DNA from: an uncultured Spirochaetales bacterium
Lineage (GTDB): Bacteria > Spirochaetota > Spirochaetia > Sphaerochaetales > Sphaerochaetaceae
DNA: 5,362 nt
Assembly: GCA_934276695.1 (NCBI GenBank)
Contig: CAKQTF010000090.1
Span: 1 to 5,362, forward strand
Reading direction: 5' to 3'
Shown here: piece after piece, positions 1 to 5,362 of the stretch
Position numbering within the stretch: position 1 is the stretch's first letter
Layout of the letters: every line of letters begins with the position of its first letter
Notes under the pieces: generated by a model
The model's input: the letters and a program-made list of their open reading frames with translations, nothing else
The model's database searches: none
What the model was told of the DNA's origin: nothing
Program-made: the position numbers and the translations under genes

Positions 1-463
1 CTACAATATGGGCGATGAATACAGAGTTGCGTATTTCAAGGTCAAGGTCCTTGAGCTGCTGCTGTTCCTCATGGCATTCCGAAGGGAAAGGGAAGAAGGG
101 CATATGCTTCCAAGAAGCCAGGTAAGCACAGCGAAGGCAGTTGCATCGTATCTTTCATCGCATCTCTCAGAGCGCATAACGCTGCAGGAGCTGTCAATGC
201 TGTTCAATTCATCCCCGACGTCAATAAAGAGCTCATTCCGCCGTGTATATGGCATATCCGTATACGGATTCGCAAAGAAGGTGAAGATGGAGGAGGCTGC
301 GAGGATTCTGAGATCAACAGACCAGACTGTGATGGAGATCGCATCAGAGTTCGGCTATGAGAACGGATCTAAATTCGCAGCCGCATTCCAGTCTGTGACC
401 GGACGGAGCCCAAGTGAGTACAGAAAAGTCTTTTCAGAGCCGGAATCTGTCCGTTTAGAGTAG
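1..463 (+). CDS. AraC-family transcriptional regulator, C-terminal part (5' end outside window)
   Basis: DNA-binding half of an AraC/XylS-family regulator. The frame is open to the left edge (Tyr and Asn codons precede the ATG at position 8), so that ATG is probably internal and the N-terminal sensor domain lies outside the window. Counting from that Met, residues 5-25 form the linker helix typical of these regulators (YFKVKVLELLLFL). The first helix-turn-helix is at about 58-80 (TLQELSMLFNSSPTSIKSSF) and the second at about 107-138. The second ends in the family signature FGYENGSKFAAAFQSVTGRSPSEYR, where family proteins normally have GY.s...F...Fk...G.sP..yR. The visible 151-153 residues are about half of a usual 270-330 aa member. 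It ends 51 bp before the DUF3793 gene on the same strand, with no terminator between, so it may control or be co-transcribed with the DUF3793/flavodoxin pair. The ligand is unknown. The family call is secure; the regulatory target is inference. Confidence 0.93.
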   Translation, partial: YNMGDEYRVAYFKVKVLELLLFLMAFRREREEGHMLPRSQVSTAKAVASYLSSHLSERITLQELSMLFNSSPTSIKSSFRRVYGISVYGFAKKVKMEEAARILRSTDQTVMEIASEFGYENGSKFAAAFQSVTGRSPSEYRKVFSEPESVRLE

Positions 464-477
464 TTAGTCATGACTAA
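464..477. promoter_or_regulatory. Perfect 14-bp palindrome, candidate metal-responsive operator
   Basis: TTAGTCATGACTAA is its own exact reverse complement and starts directly after the stop codon of the AraC gene. It lies 37 bp upstream of the DUF3793 start, the right place for an operator. The TTAG...CTAA arms resemble half-sites of DtxR/IdeR-family operators (TTAGGTTAGNCTAACCTAA type, from memory), which control iron genes. A weak -10-like TATTAT follows at 481-486, but no good -35 was found at standard spacing. The symmetry is directly visible; the assignment to an iron regulator is inference. An AraC target is less likely, because those sites are usually direct repeats. Confidence 0.5.
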
Positions 478-501
478 TTGTATTATTCTCTAACCATGAT
501 C

Positions 502-509
502 AGAGGAGG
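502..509 (+). promoter_or_regulatory. Ribosome binding site of the DUF3793 gene
   Basis: AGAGGAGG contains the full AGGAGG core and ends 5 nt before the ATG at 515. This fixes that start codon. Confidence 0.85.
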
Positions 510-514
510 CTCCG

Positions 515-1066
515 ATGAGTGAAGAGAATATAATACAGCACTGTTCTCCTACCCTTGCGGGGCTTAAGAGCGCAGCTATGTTCTCCACGCCTTTTACCAC
601 CAGATGCGAAGCTATGGCAGCCGTCGCAAGGCTAAATGGTTCTGTAAGCCCATTCGGGCTCAAAGCTGTTCTTCTGCGCTACAGGAGCCAGAGAGCCCTG
701 ATCTACATCTATCGTCCTCTTATGCTTTCCAAAGAGCTGAGGAGCCCAGAGGCTTCGGAGCTCCTGGAAAGCCGGGGATACTGCTTCTCTACTGCAGATG
801 AAGGAGTGGAGCAGCTTAAGAGGAAAGTTGAGGAATGCCCATCAATCCCTCATGAGATCGGTCTGTTTCTCGGATACCCTCCTGAGGATGTGAAGGGATT
901 CATAGACAATAAGGCAGCCTGCTACAAATGCAGCGGGTACTGGAAGGTCTATGGTGATGAGGATAGGGCAAGGTGTCTCTTCTCAGAGTATTCTGAGTGC
1001 ACCAGGTCTTATCTTGAGAAGCTTAGGAAAGGGGCAGGACTGGAAAGCCTTATTATTCCGGCCTGA
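515..1066 (+). CDS. DUF3793 family protein
   Basis: A 183-residue soluble protein without signal peptide or membrane segments, recognised as DUF3793, a family of unknown biochemical function common in anaerobic Firmicutes and often found next to flavodoxin genes. Recognisable blocks are HCSPTLAGLKSA at residues 9-20, the strand ALIYIYRP at 61-68, HEIGLFLGYPPEDVKGFI at 113-130 and GYWKVYGD at 141-148. The last two are the most characteristic parts of the family. Cysteines sit at 10, 31, 90, 108, 136, 139, 154 and 162. The C136-x2-C139 pair just before GYWKVY, with C154 and C162 after it, could bind metal or be redox active, but this is only inference. The start is set by a strong ribosome binding site. 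The gene is followed after 17 bp by flavodoxin, so the two are very probably one transcript. A link with iron limitation or electron transfer is suggested by context only. Confidence 0.88.
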   Translation: MSEENIIQHCSPTLAGLKSAAMFSTPFTTRCEAMAAVARLNGSVSPFGLKAVLLRYRSQRALIYIYRPLMLSKELRSPEASELLESRGYCFSTADEGVEQLKRKVEECPSIPHEIGLFLGYPPEDVKGFIDNKAACYKCSGYWKVYGDEDRARCLFSEYSECTRSYLEKLRKGAGLESLIIPA

Positions 1067-1069
1067 CCA

Positions 1070-1077
1070 GAGGAAGG
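1070..1077 (+). promoter_or_regulatory. Ribosome binding site of the flavodoxin gene
   Basis: GAGGAAGG, a good Shine-Dalgarno, lies inside the 17-bp gap after the DUF3793 stop and ends 6 nt before the ATG at 1084. It supports translation as the second gene of an operon. Confidence 0.75.
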
Positions 1078-1083
1078 TAGGAT

Positions 1084-1503
1084 ATGAAGATAGCAGTTGT
1101 TTACTGGTCCGGTACAGGAAATACGAAGATGATGGCAGAGATGCTGGCAGAATCACTGGGAAAGAGGGGCGCAGAGGCTTCTCTGATTGAGGCAGTCTCA
1201 TTCAGCGCATCTGATGTCCAGACATATGATGCCTTTGCCTTCGGATGTCCTGCTATGGGCTCAGAGGTCCTTGAAGAGGATGAGTTTGAGCCTATGTTCG
1301 CTTCAGTGGAGAGCGCACTTTCTGGAAAGCGCATTGTGCTCTTCGGCTCATATGGCTGGGGAGACGGCGAATGGATGAGAGAGTGGGAGGCGAGAGCTGA
1401 AGCCGATGGTGCTGCTGTTGCAGGCACTGTCATTGCAAATGGTGAACCTGATTCTGCAGCTGAAGCAGATCTGGATAAATTAGGAGGTGCCCTGGTAGAA
1501 TAG
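1084..1503 (+). CDS. Short-chain flavodoxin
   Basis: A 139-residue FMN-binding electron carrier of the cytoplasm. The N-terminal strand and phosphate loop MKIAVVYWSGTGNT (1-14) is the classic flavodoxin P-loop. The first flavin-stacking loop is GCPAMGSEVLEEDEFEP (54-70) and the second is FGSYGWGDGEWM (87-98), with an aromatic ring expected to pack on the isoalloxazine. The length fits the short-chain (clostridial) class of about 137-145 aa; the roughly 20-residue insert of long-chain flavodoxins is absent. Flavodoxins of this type replace ferredoxin in low-potential electron transfer, typically when iron is scarce. The gene sits 17 bp after DUF3793 and is followed by an intrinsic terminator, so it is the last gene of the unit. 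The redox partner cannot be told from the window. The family call is secure. Confidence 0.95.
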   Translation: MKIAVVYWSGTGNTKMMAEMLAESLGKRGAEASLIEAVSFSASDVQTYDAFAFGCPAMGSEVLEEDEFEPMFASVESALSGKRIVLFGSYGWGDGEWMREWEARAEADGAAVAGTVIANGEPDSAAEADLDKLGGALVE

Positions 1504-1546
1504 TACACTCACTCCTTTGAATATTTTTGAATTCTGTCTGTGGTTG

Positions 1547-1575
1547 GCCCCTGGATGAAGATCCTGGGGCTTTTT
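1547..1575 (+). terminator. Intrinsic terminator after flavodoxin
   Basis: The stem GCCCC-T-GGAT pairs with ATCC-T-GGGGC around a GAAG loop (1557-1560). That is nine base pairs with one T-T mismatch, followed directly by TTTTT at 1571-1575. It is oriented to end the DUF3793/flavodoxin transcript. The last T of the run is also the final base of the stop codon of the convergent DUF5131 gene. On the minus strand the stem is not followed by a T-run, so it is probably not efficient in that direction. Confidence 0.85.
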
Positions 1576-2462
1576 CATCTGCATCTGCCGCACTCTGAGC
1601 AGCCGTTGCATATCATCCTGCTGCCGCACTCATTGCATCTTTCCCTGAAATGCGGCTTATACAGCTCTTCTTCCGGAATCGGGAGATTCCAGCTGTCACG
1701 GAGAATGTACTGGGGCTTCTTCCCTGTAAATCCCATCCCTGATCTGAATGCCATCCTGCTCTGCAGCCTTTTGTCCGGCATATGGTATAGCTTCCCGTCC
1801 TTTATGAACTCTGTTCCTGTCTCAATGAATGCGAAGCTGACATTGCTCTCAACGCATTCTGCCCTGAGTTTCTTCACCCAGCTGAAATCAAGAGGCCTTG
1901 CCCCATCGTAGTTCTCTCCGCCGGCAATGACCTCTTCAATCATTCCTGTGCAGAGATACTCCTTTATTGATATCTCTCCAATGAACGGCGCACACATGAT
2001 CCCCTTGTGGCGGAATGGGAGGCTTAGAAGGATAGGGATCCTCTCATCAGCGCGCGCCTGGTTCTCGCATGTCACAGAAAGCATCACATTGTCCCATCCG
2101 CATCCCCAGTTATCCGGAAGCGCATCCATAACCCTCTCCGGGCGTTTTGTGAGAAGGAAGAATATGACATCAGGGCGTGCTCTCATGACGAGCCAGGCAT
2201 CTTGGCGCCACTCATCCGCTTCCTCGAGGAAGAAATCGCTTGTCATTGATACCCTGATCCTCTCTCCGCTCTTTATCCTGTATTCCCCGCTCCTGGTCTT
2301 TCCAAGCGGGTAGTTCATGTTCTTTGTCAGATAGATATCACTGCCGCTTTTCCCTGATAGGCTGTCAAGGTAGTACATGTAGCAGTGGTCGCATCCCTCG
2401 CTCTTCTTCCTGCAGCCATGCCATGGATTCCATATGTCGTGCATGGCTCTATGATACAGCAT
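1575..2462 (-). CDS. DUF5131 (phage Gp37/Gp68-like) family protein
   Basis: A 295-residue protein recognised as DUF5131 (phage Gp37/Gp68 family), whose biochemical role is not established. The N-terminal hallmark WNPWHGCRKKSEGCDHCYMY at 11-30 contains C17-x6-C24-x2-C27, the three-Cys motif of the family, which recalls radical-SAM [4Fe-4S] sites. Other family blocks are SMTSDFFLEEADEWR (72-86), FFLLTKRPER (101-110), SVTCENQARADERIP (129-143) and VIAGGENYDGARPL (178-191). The last 20 residues carry six cysteines (276, 279, 285, 288, 291, 294), suggesting a second metal or Fe-S site. No usual partner gene (three-Cys-motif partner, TcmP) is adjacent. The start is uncertain: Met1 at 2462 and Met7 at 2444 both lack a convincing ribosome binding site, and Met7 would place WNPWHGC four residues from the N-terminus, as I recall for many relatives. 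It is transcribed divergently from DUF362 and convergently to flavodoxin. Function is unknown; Fe-S binding is inference. Confidence 0.88.
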   Translation of the reverse strand: MLYHRAMHDIWNPWHGCRKKSEGCDHCYMYYLDSLSGKSGSDIYLTKNMNYPLGKTRSGEYRIKSGERIRVSMTSDFFLEEADEWRQDAWLVMRARPDVIFFLLTKRPERVMDALPDNWGCGWDNVMLSVTCENQARADERIPILLSLPFRHKGIMCAPFIGEISIKEYLCTGMIEEVIAGGENYDGARPLDFSWVKKLRAECVESNVSFAFIETGTEFIKDGKLYHMPDKRLQSRMAFRSGMGFTGKKPQYILRDSWNLPIPEEELYKPHFRERCNECGSRMICNGCSECGRCR

Positions 2463-2493
2463 CGGAAATCATAGATGAAGAGCCATGCGTATA

Positions 2494-2522
2494 TTGACTT
2501 AAAGCGGACTTTAAGCTGTATC
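2494..2522 (+). promoter_or_regulatory. Possible promoter of the DUF362 gene
   Basis: TTGACT (2494-2499) matches the sigma-70 -35 consensus at five of six bases. The -10 hexamer at 17-bp spacing, TGTATC (2517-2522), is poor, so the promoter may need an activator. This fits with the inverted repeat lying between the two boxes. Confidence 0.3.
2498..2515. promoter_or_regulatory. 18-bp inverted repeat in the divergent intergenic region, candidate operator
   Basis: CTTAAAGCGGACTTTAAG has two exact 7-bp arms separated by CGGA. It lies midway between the divergent DUF5131 and DUF362 starts and overlaps the -35-like TTGACT at 2494-2499 on the plus strand. Its position suits a repressor or activator acting on one or both genes. 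The matching regulator is unknown. The symmetry is visible; the function is inferred. Confidence 0.4.
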
Positions 2523-2530
2523 CAGTAGAT

Positions 2531-2539
2531 AGAGGTGAT
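2531..2539 (+). promoter_or_regulatory. Ribosome binding site deciding the DUF362 start
   Basis: AGAGGTGAT matches the 16S rRNA 3' end over GAGGTGAT and ends 4 nt before the ATG at 2544. The in-frame GTG at 2535 lies inside this site and therefore cannot be the start. Confidence 0.8.
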
Positions 2540-2543
2540 AGCT

Positions 2544-3557
2544 ATGATCGATAATCCTATTCCTAGAAGAGCAGGGGATGTGTACATCCCATATGATAAG
2601 AGGACAGGCGGCAAGTCTGCTGTGTATTTCACAAGGGACCTTTCAGCAGATGGCCTTGAGCGGATCTACAGAAGAGTTTCTGGCGCAATGACCGGGAAAA
2701 CCGCTGTAAAGCTTCATACAGGAGAGCAGCATGGCCCTAATATAATACCGCGGAGCTGGGTTGAGAATCTCTTCATAAAGGATCTCCCTGATGCATCTAT
2801 TGCAGAGACGAATACATACTACGAGGGCGACAGATACACGACAGAGCTCCATCGGGAGACGCTCAGGGTAAATGGCTGGACATTCGCTCCTGTTGATATA
2901 ATGGATGAGCATGGCACAGTCATGCTTCCGGTGAAGGGCGGTAAATGGTTCAGCGCAATGTCAATGGGAAAGAGCATAACAGATTATGATTCAATGCTTG
3001 TCCTGACGCATTTCAAAGGCCATATGATGGGCGGTTTCGGAGGCTCGGATAAGAACATAGGCATAGGCTGTGCAGATGGCAGGATCGGAAAGAAGATGAT
3101 CCATACAGCAGAGGGCTCTGATGATATGTGGAGCATCGCTGAAGAGGAGCTGATGGAGAGGATCAGTGAGTCAGCAAAGGCCACTGTCGATTATTTTGCG
3201 CCTCATATCGCATTCATAAATGTCATGAGGAATATGTCTGTCTCATGTGACTGCGAGGGAGTGCACGCAGAACCGGTTGTCACGCCTGACATCGGCATTG
3301 TCGCCTCTCTTGATATCCTTGCATCAGACCAGGCTTCAGTCGATCTTGTATATGCTCTATCCCCATCTGATGGACATGCGCTCAGAGAGAGGATCGAGAC
3401 AAGGCATGGACTCAGACAGCTCTCATACATGAAGGAGCTTGGCATGGGCAATGATCTATATGATCTCATTGATACTGATAACGGCGATGCTGTGATCAGT
3501 CCATCTGCAGCAGTCGAAGGCGTGAGGCCTTTTCCTGAAAAGAGGCTGATGAAGTAG
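2544..3557 (+). CDS. DUF362 domain-containing protein (form without ferredoxin domain)
   Basis: A 337-residue DUF362 protein, cytoplasmic by appearance, with no signal peptide. Family blocks in order: AVKLHTGEQHGPNIIP (54-69), ETNTYYEGDRYTT (88-100), GWTFAPVDIMDE (111-122), LTHFKGHMMGGFGGSDKNIGI (154-174), GKKMIHT (182-188), FINVMRNMSVSCDCEG (224-239), PDIGIVASLDILASDQASVDLV (248-269) and Y-x-x-x-LGMG (295-302). Many relatives carry a two-[4Fe-4S] ferredoxin domain between the IHT block and the INVM block. Here that stretch is only about 35 residues with no cysteines, so this is a short form. The remaining cysteines are C176 and the C235-D-C237 pair, which is conserved in the family. Biochemical function is unknown. 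The ATG at 2544 is chosen because the upstream GTG lies inside the ribosome binding site. It converges on the Lon-like gene with 13 bp between stops. Confidence 0.92.
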   Translation: MIDNPIPRRAGDVYIPYDKRTGGKSAVYFTRDLSADGLERIYRRVSGAMTGKTAVKLHTGEQHGPNIIPRSWVENLFIKDLPDASIAETNTYYEGDRYTTELHRETLRVNGWTFAPVDIMDEHGTVMLPVKGGKWFSAMSMGKSITDYDSMLVLTHFKGHMMGGFGGSDKNIGIGCADGRIGKKMIHTAEGSDDMWSIAEEELMERISESAKATVDYFAPHIAFINVMRNMSVSCDCEGVHAEPVVTPDIGIVASLDILASDQASVDLVYALSPSDGHALRERIETRHGLRQLSYMKELGMGNDLYDLIDTDNGDAVISPSAAVEGVRPFPEKRLMK

Positions 3558-3570
3558 CCATTATCCACTC

Positions 3571-5362
3571 TCAGTTCTGCTTCTGGCTGTTATGGCAGAG
3601 GGCCTTGAGCGCATCCTCGATGCATCTGTTGAATGTTCCAGGAGGGAATATCCCCCTCCTGTCCCTCTCCCCGCCCTTCATTCCTGTCAGCAGCTCCAGT
3701 CCTTCATATATATCGCTTATTGCATATATATGGAACATCCCATCGTCTATGGCATCCTCGATCCTGTAAGGGAGGATGAGGGATGAGAGGTTCTGCTGCG
3801 GTATGATCACGCCCTGTGTCCCTGTAAGGCCCAGCCTGGCGCAAGCATTATAGAAGCCCTGTATCTTCTCGTTTATCCCTCCGACAGGCTGCAGCTCTCC
3901 CATCTGGTTCACAGAGCCTGTGACTGCTATATCCTGTCTGAGCGGCAGGTCTCCTATTGCGGATAAGAGGGTATAGAGCTCTGCCGATGATGCTGAGTCA
4001 CCGTCCACTTCGCCATAGCTCTGCTCAAAGCAGATCCCGGCATATAATGATAGCGGGAATGTCCTGGCATACCGGCCTCGCAGGTATCCTTCGAGAATCA
4101 TCACGCCCTTGTCATGAATGCCGCCGGAAAGTCCTGCCTCATGCTCGATGTTGACAATGCCTTCAGTCCCTGGGGCGACTGCGACTGATATTACAGTCGG
4201 CGTGCCGAATGACGTGAGGCCTCTGTCCATTACTGCAAGTCCGTTGACTACGCCTGTCCTCTTTCCCTTGAGGTTCATGACCATGACGCCATTCTCGATC
4301 TCATCATTGATGTGCTCTTCTGCCATTGCGCCATACCAGTCCCTGTTATCGAGAGCCAGCCTGACTTCCTTATCTGTGATGTATGACTTCCCTGATGCCC
4401 TTGCGCTTATATCCGCCTCCTCCATGAGATCTGATAGCATTGCAAGCTGTGTCGTCAGCTTCTGCCTGTCCTCAGCTGCAAGAGTGGAGAAGCGCAGAAC
4501 CTCCTTGTATGCAGAATCATCAGCAGGCAGCAGCCCTTTCCCTGCTTCCTTGAGATATGACACAGTTCCCTTCAGATTCTCCTCAGTTGCGTTCATTGAG
4601 TAATCAAACTCAGGTGAGACCTTGAAGAACCTTAAGAACTGCTCATCCTCATCGCTGAGCTTATCATAGAGGTCCTCATTCCCAATGAGGATCACCTTAG
4701 TCAGCATCGGGATCGGTGCAGGTCTGATGGATGAGAGCATCTCACCCTTTACTGCGGTGCTTGTCAGTGCTCTGTGCGTCATCTCAAGATATCTCTTGAG
4801 CTTTGACCAGAGCTCTTCATTTGATGTTATCTCCTCTGCATTCAGCACCAGGAATCCGCCTGCGGCTTCCTGATAGGATCCTATATGGATTCCCATATGA
4901 TTCTCTCTCTTGCTGTCTATGAATCCGAAGAGCGACTCCTTTGATGGGTGTGTCTCTATGACAAGAGGCCTTCTTGTGGCATCTGCTCTGTCGAGCACTA
5001 TGTTCATCTCATATGCATCAGCTTCGGCATCATCAGGAAGATGCTGGAGGAAGTTTGAGATCTGGTCATTCTTCCATTTCCCGGCAATCTGCTGCTTATC
5101 AGCCCTGCCATCCCTGATCTTCCACAGGTCTCTCTGGAATTCCCTTGCCATTCCCTTCCTGAATGTTATGCACTGAGGACAGTCCGGATGGGCCTTTGAG
5201 TATATGTATGCCGCATCAAGCAGCCCTGATACATCTGATTCGATTCTCCGGATCTCATTCTTGACAGCTGTAAGCCTGCCTGATCCTTCCTCTCCTGATA
5301 TGAATATGTTATAGCCGCTTCTGTTAACAGAGAGCCCGAGCCTCAGAAGCCCAAGGGCTCTT
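3571..5362 (-). CDS. Lon-like ATP-dependent protease (AAA_32 type, COG1067), 5' end outside window
   Basis: Lon-family serine protease with a AAA module, probably for cytoplasmic protein quality control or regulated proteolysis. The reading frame runs unbroken to the right edge, so the Met at 5151 is internal; 596 residues are visible. The first visible residues include GYNIFISGEEGSGRLTA, a Walker A-like loop (visible residues 23-31, nt 5269-5295) with Arg where Lys is usual, as in relatives I recall. The Walker B-like strand GGFLVLNAEE (nt 4831-4860) has Asn for the usual Asp. The protease domain holds EVDGDSASSAELY with catalytic Ser (codon 3994-3996) and GGINEKIQGF with catalytic Lys (codon 3865-3867), 43 residues apart as in E. 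coli Lon. The conserved ends TGTQGVIIP, FHIYAI, GLELLTG and PPGTFN complete it. Only about 65 residues separate the AREF and SLFG blocks, where relatives of about 750-800 aa have a long coiled-coil insert. No membrane segments are seen. The family call is secure; substrates are unknown. Confidence 0.95.
   Translation of the reverse strand, partial: RALGLLRLGLSVNRSGYNIFISGEEGSGRLTAVKNEIRRIESDVSGLLDAAYIYSKAHPDCPQCITFRKGMAREFQRDLWKIRDGRADKQQIAGKWKNDQISNFLQHLPDDAEADAYEMNIVLDRADATRRPLVIETHPSKESLFGFIDSKRENHMGIHIGSYQEAAGGFLVLNAEEITSNEELWSKLKRYLEMTHRALTSTAVKGEMLSSIRPAPIPMLTKVILIGNEDLYDKLSDEDEQFLRFFKVSPEFDYSMNATEENLKGTVSYLKEAGKGLLPADDSAYKEVLRFSTLAAEDRQKLTTQLAMLSDLMEEADISARASGKSYITDKEVRLALDNRDWYGAMAEEHINDEIENGVMVMNLKGKRTGVVNGLAVMDRGLTSFGTPTVISVAVAPGTEGIVNIEHEAGLSGGIHDKGVMILEGYLRGRYARTFPLSLYAGICFEQSYGEVDGDSASSAELYTLLSAIGDLPLRQDIAVTGSVNQMGELQPVGGINEKIQGFYNACARLGLTGTQGVIIPQQNLSSLILPYRIEDAIDDGMFHIYAISDIYEGLELLTGMKGGERDRRGIFPPGTFNRCIEDALKALCHNSQKQN

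Noticed and set aside
256..269. Perfect 14-bp palindrome ATCCGTATACGGAT
   Set aside because: It lies inside the AraC coding region, in the YGISVYGF segment just after the first helix-turn-helix; it is explained by the codons used, and no promoter context is present.
1101..1508. 135-codon minus-strand frame opposite flavodoxin
   Set aside because: Ser/Ala/Pro-rich translation typical of an antisense shadow; the flavodoxin frame is unmistakable.
1540..2313. Two plus-strand open frames (1540-1911 and 1927-2313) opposite DUF5131
   Set aside because: Translations match nothing recognisable and lack ribosome binding sites; the minus-strand frame carries all the DUF5131 family motifs.
2535..2543. 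GTG at 2535 as start of the DUF362 gene
   Set aside because: The GTG is part of the GAGGTGAT ribosome binding site for the ATG at 2544.
3640..3660. 7-bp inverted repeat with GGAGGG/CCCTCC arms that looked like a terminator hairpin
   Set aside because: It is inside the Lon-like gene, encodes the conserved RRGIFPPGT segment and has no T-run on either strand.
4118..4603. 161-codon open frame on the plus strand, antisense to the Lon-like gene
   Set aside because: It is a shadow of a strongly coding region: no ribosome binding site, low-complexity Ser-rich translation, and the opposite frame has catalytic motifs.
1..5362. CRISPR arrays, tRNA or rRNA genes, insertion sequences, toxin-antitoxin pairs, phage defence islands
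   Set aside because: No regularly spaced repeats, cloverleaf structures, terminal inverted repeats with transposase, or small paired genes were seen; DUF5131 alone is not enough to claim a mobile or defence island.

Overview
The window looks like a chromosomal piece of an anaerobic Firmicute, most likely class Clostridia. The reasons are strong AGGAGG/GAGGTGAT-type ribosome binding sites, an AraC regulator followed by a DUF3793 gene and a short flavodoxin, a DUF362 protein, and a AAA_32-type Lon-like protease. All five genes share the same codon habit (frequent AGG/AGA for Arg and ATA for Ile at roughly balanced GC), so nothing stands out as recently acquired. I cannot name a genus.

Layout, left to right. 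(a) Positions 1-463 (+) hold the C-terminal half of an AraC-family regulator, cut by the window edge. (b) Immediately after its stop lies a perfect 14-bp palindrome, TTAGTCATGACTAA, which resembles the metal-dependent (DtxR/IdeR-type) operator class. It precedes a two-gene unit: DUF3793 (515-1066) and a short-chain flavodoxin (1084-1503), closed by a clear intrinsic terminator (1547-1575). (c) A DUF5131 (phage Gp37/Gp68-like) protein is encoded on the minus strand (1575-2462) and converges on that terminator. It has a three-Cys motif near the N-terminus and six Cys at the extreme C-terminus. (d) A divergent intergenic region holds an 18-bp inverted repeat overlapping a TTGACT -35-like box. It leads to a DUF362 protein (2544-3557, +). 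(e) Converging on DUF362 with only 13 bp between the stops is a large Lon-like protease gene (minus strand, 3571 to the right edge) with an intact Ser/Lys dyad. It appears to be a compact form that lacks most of the usual coiled-coil insert.

The best-supported functional unit is the regulator/DUF3793/flavodoxin block. Flavodoxin is the classic iron-sparing replacement for ferredoxin, and the palindrome directly in front suggests control by iron or another metal. DUF5131, DUF362 and the Lon-like protease have no obvious shared pathway. DUF5131 and DUF362 could be expressed divergently from one shared control region. No RNA genes, CRISPR arrays, insertion sequences or attachment sites were seen. 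The only gene-free stretches are short (under 90 bp).
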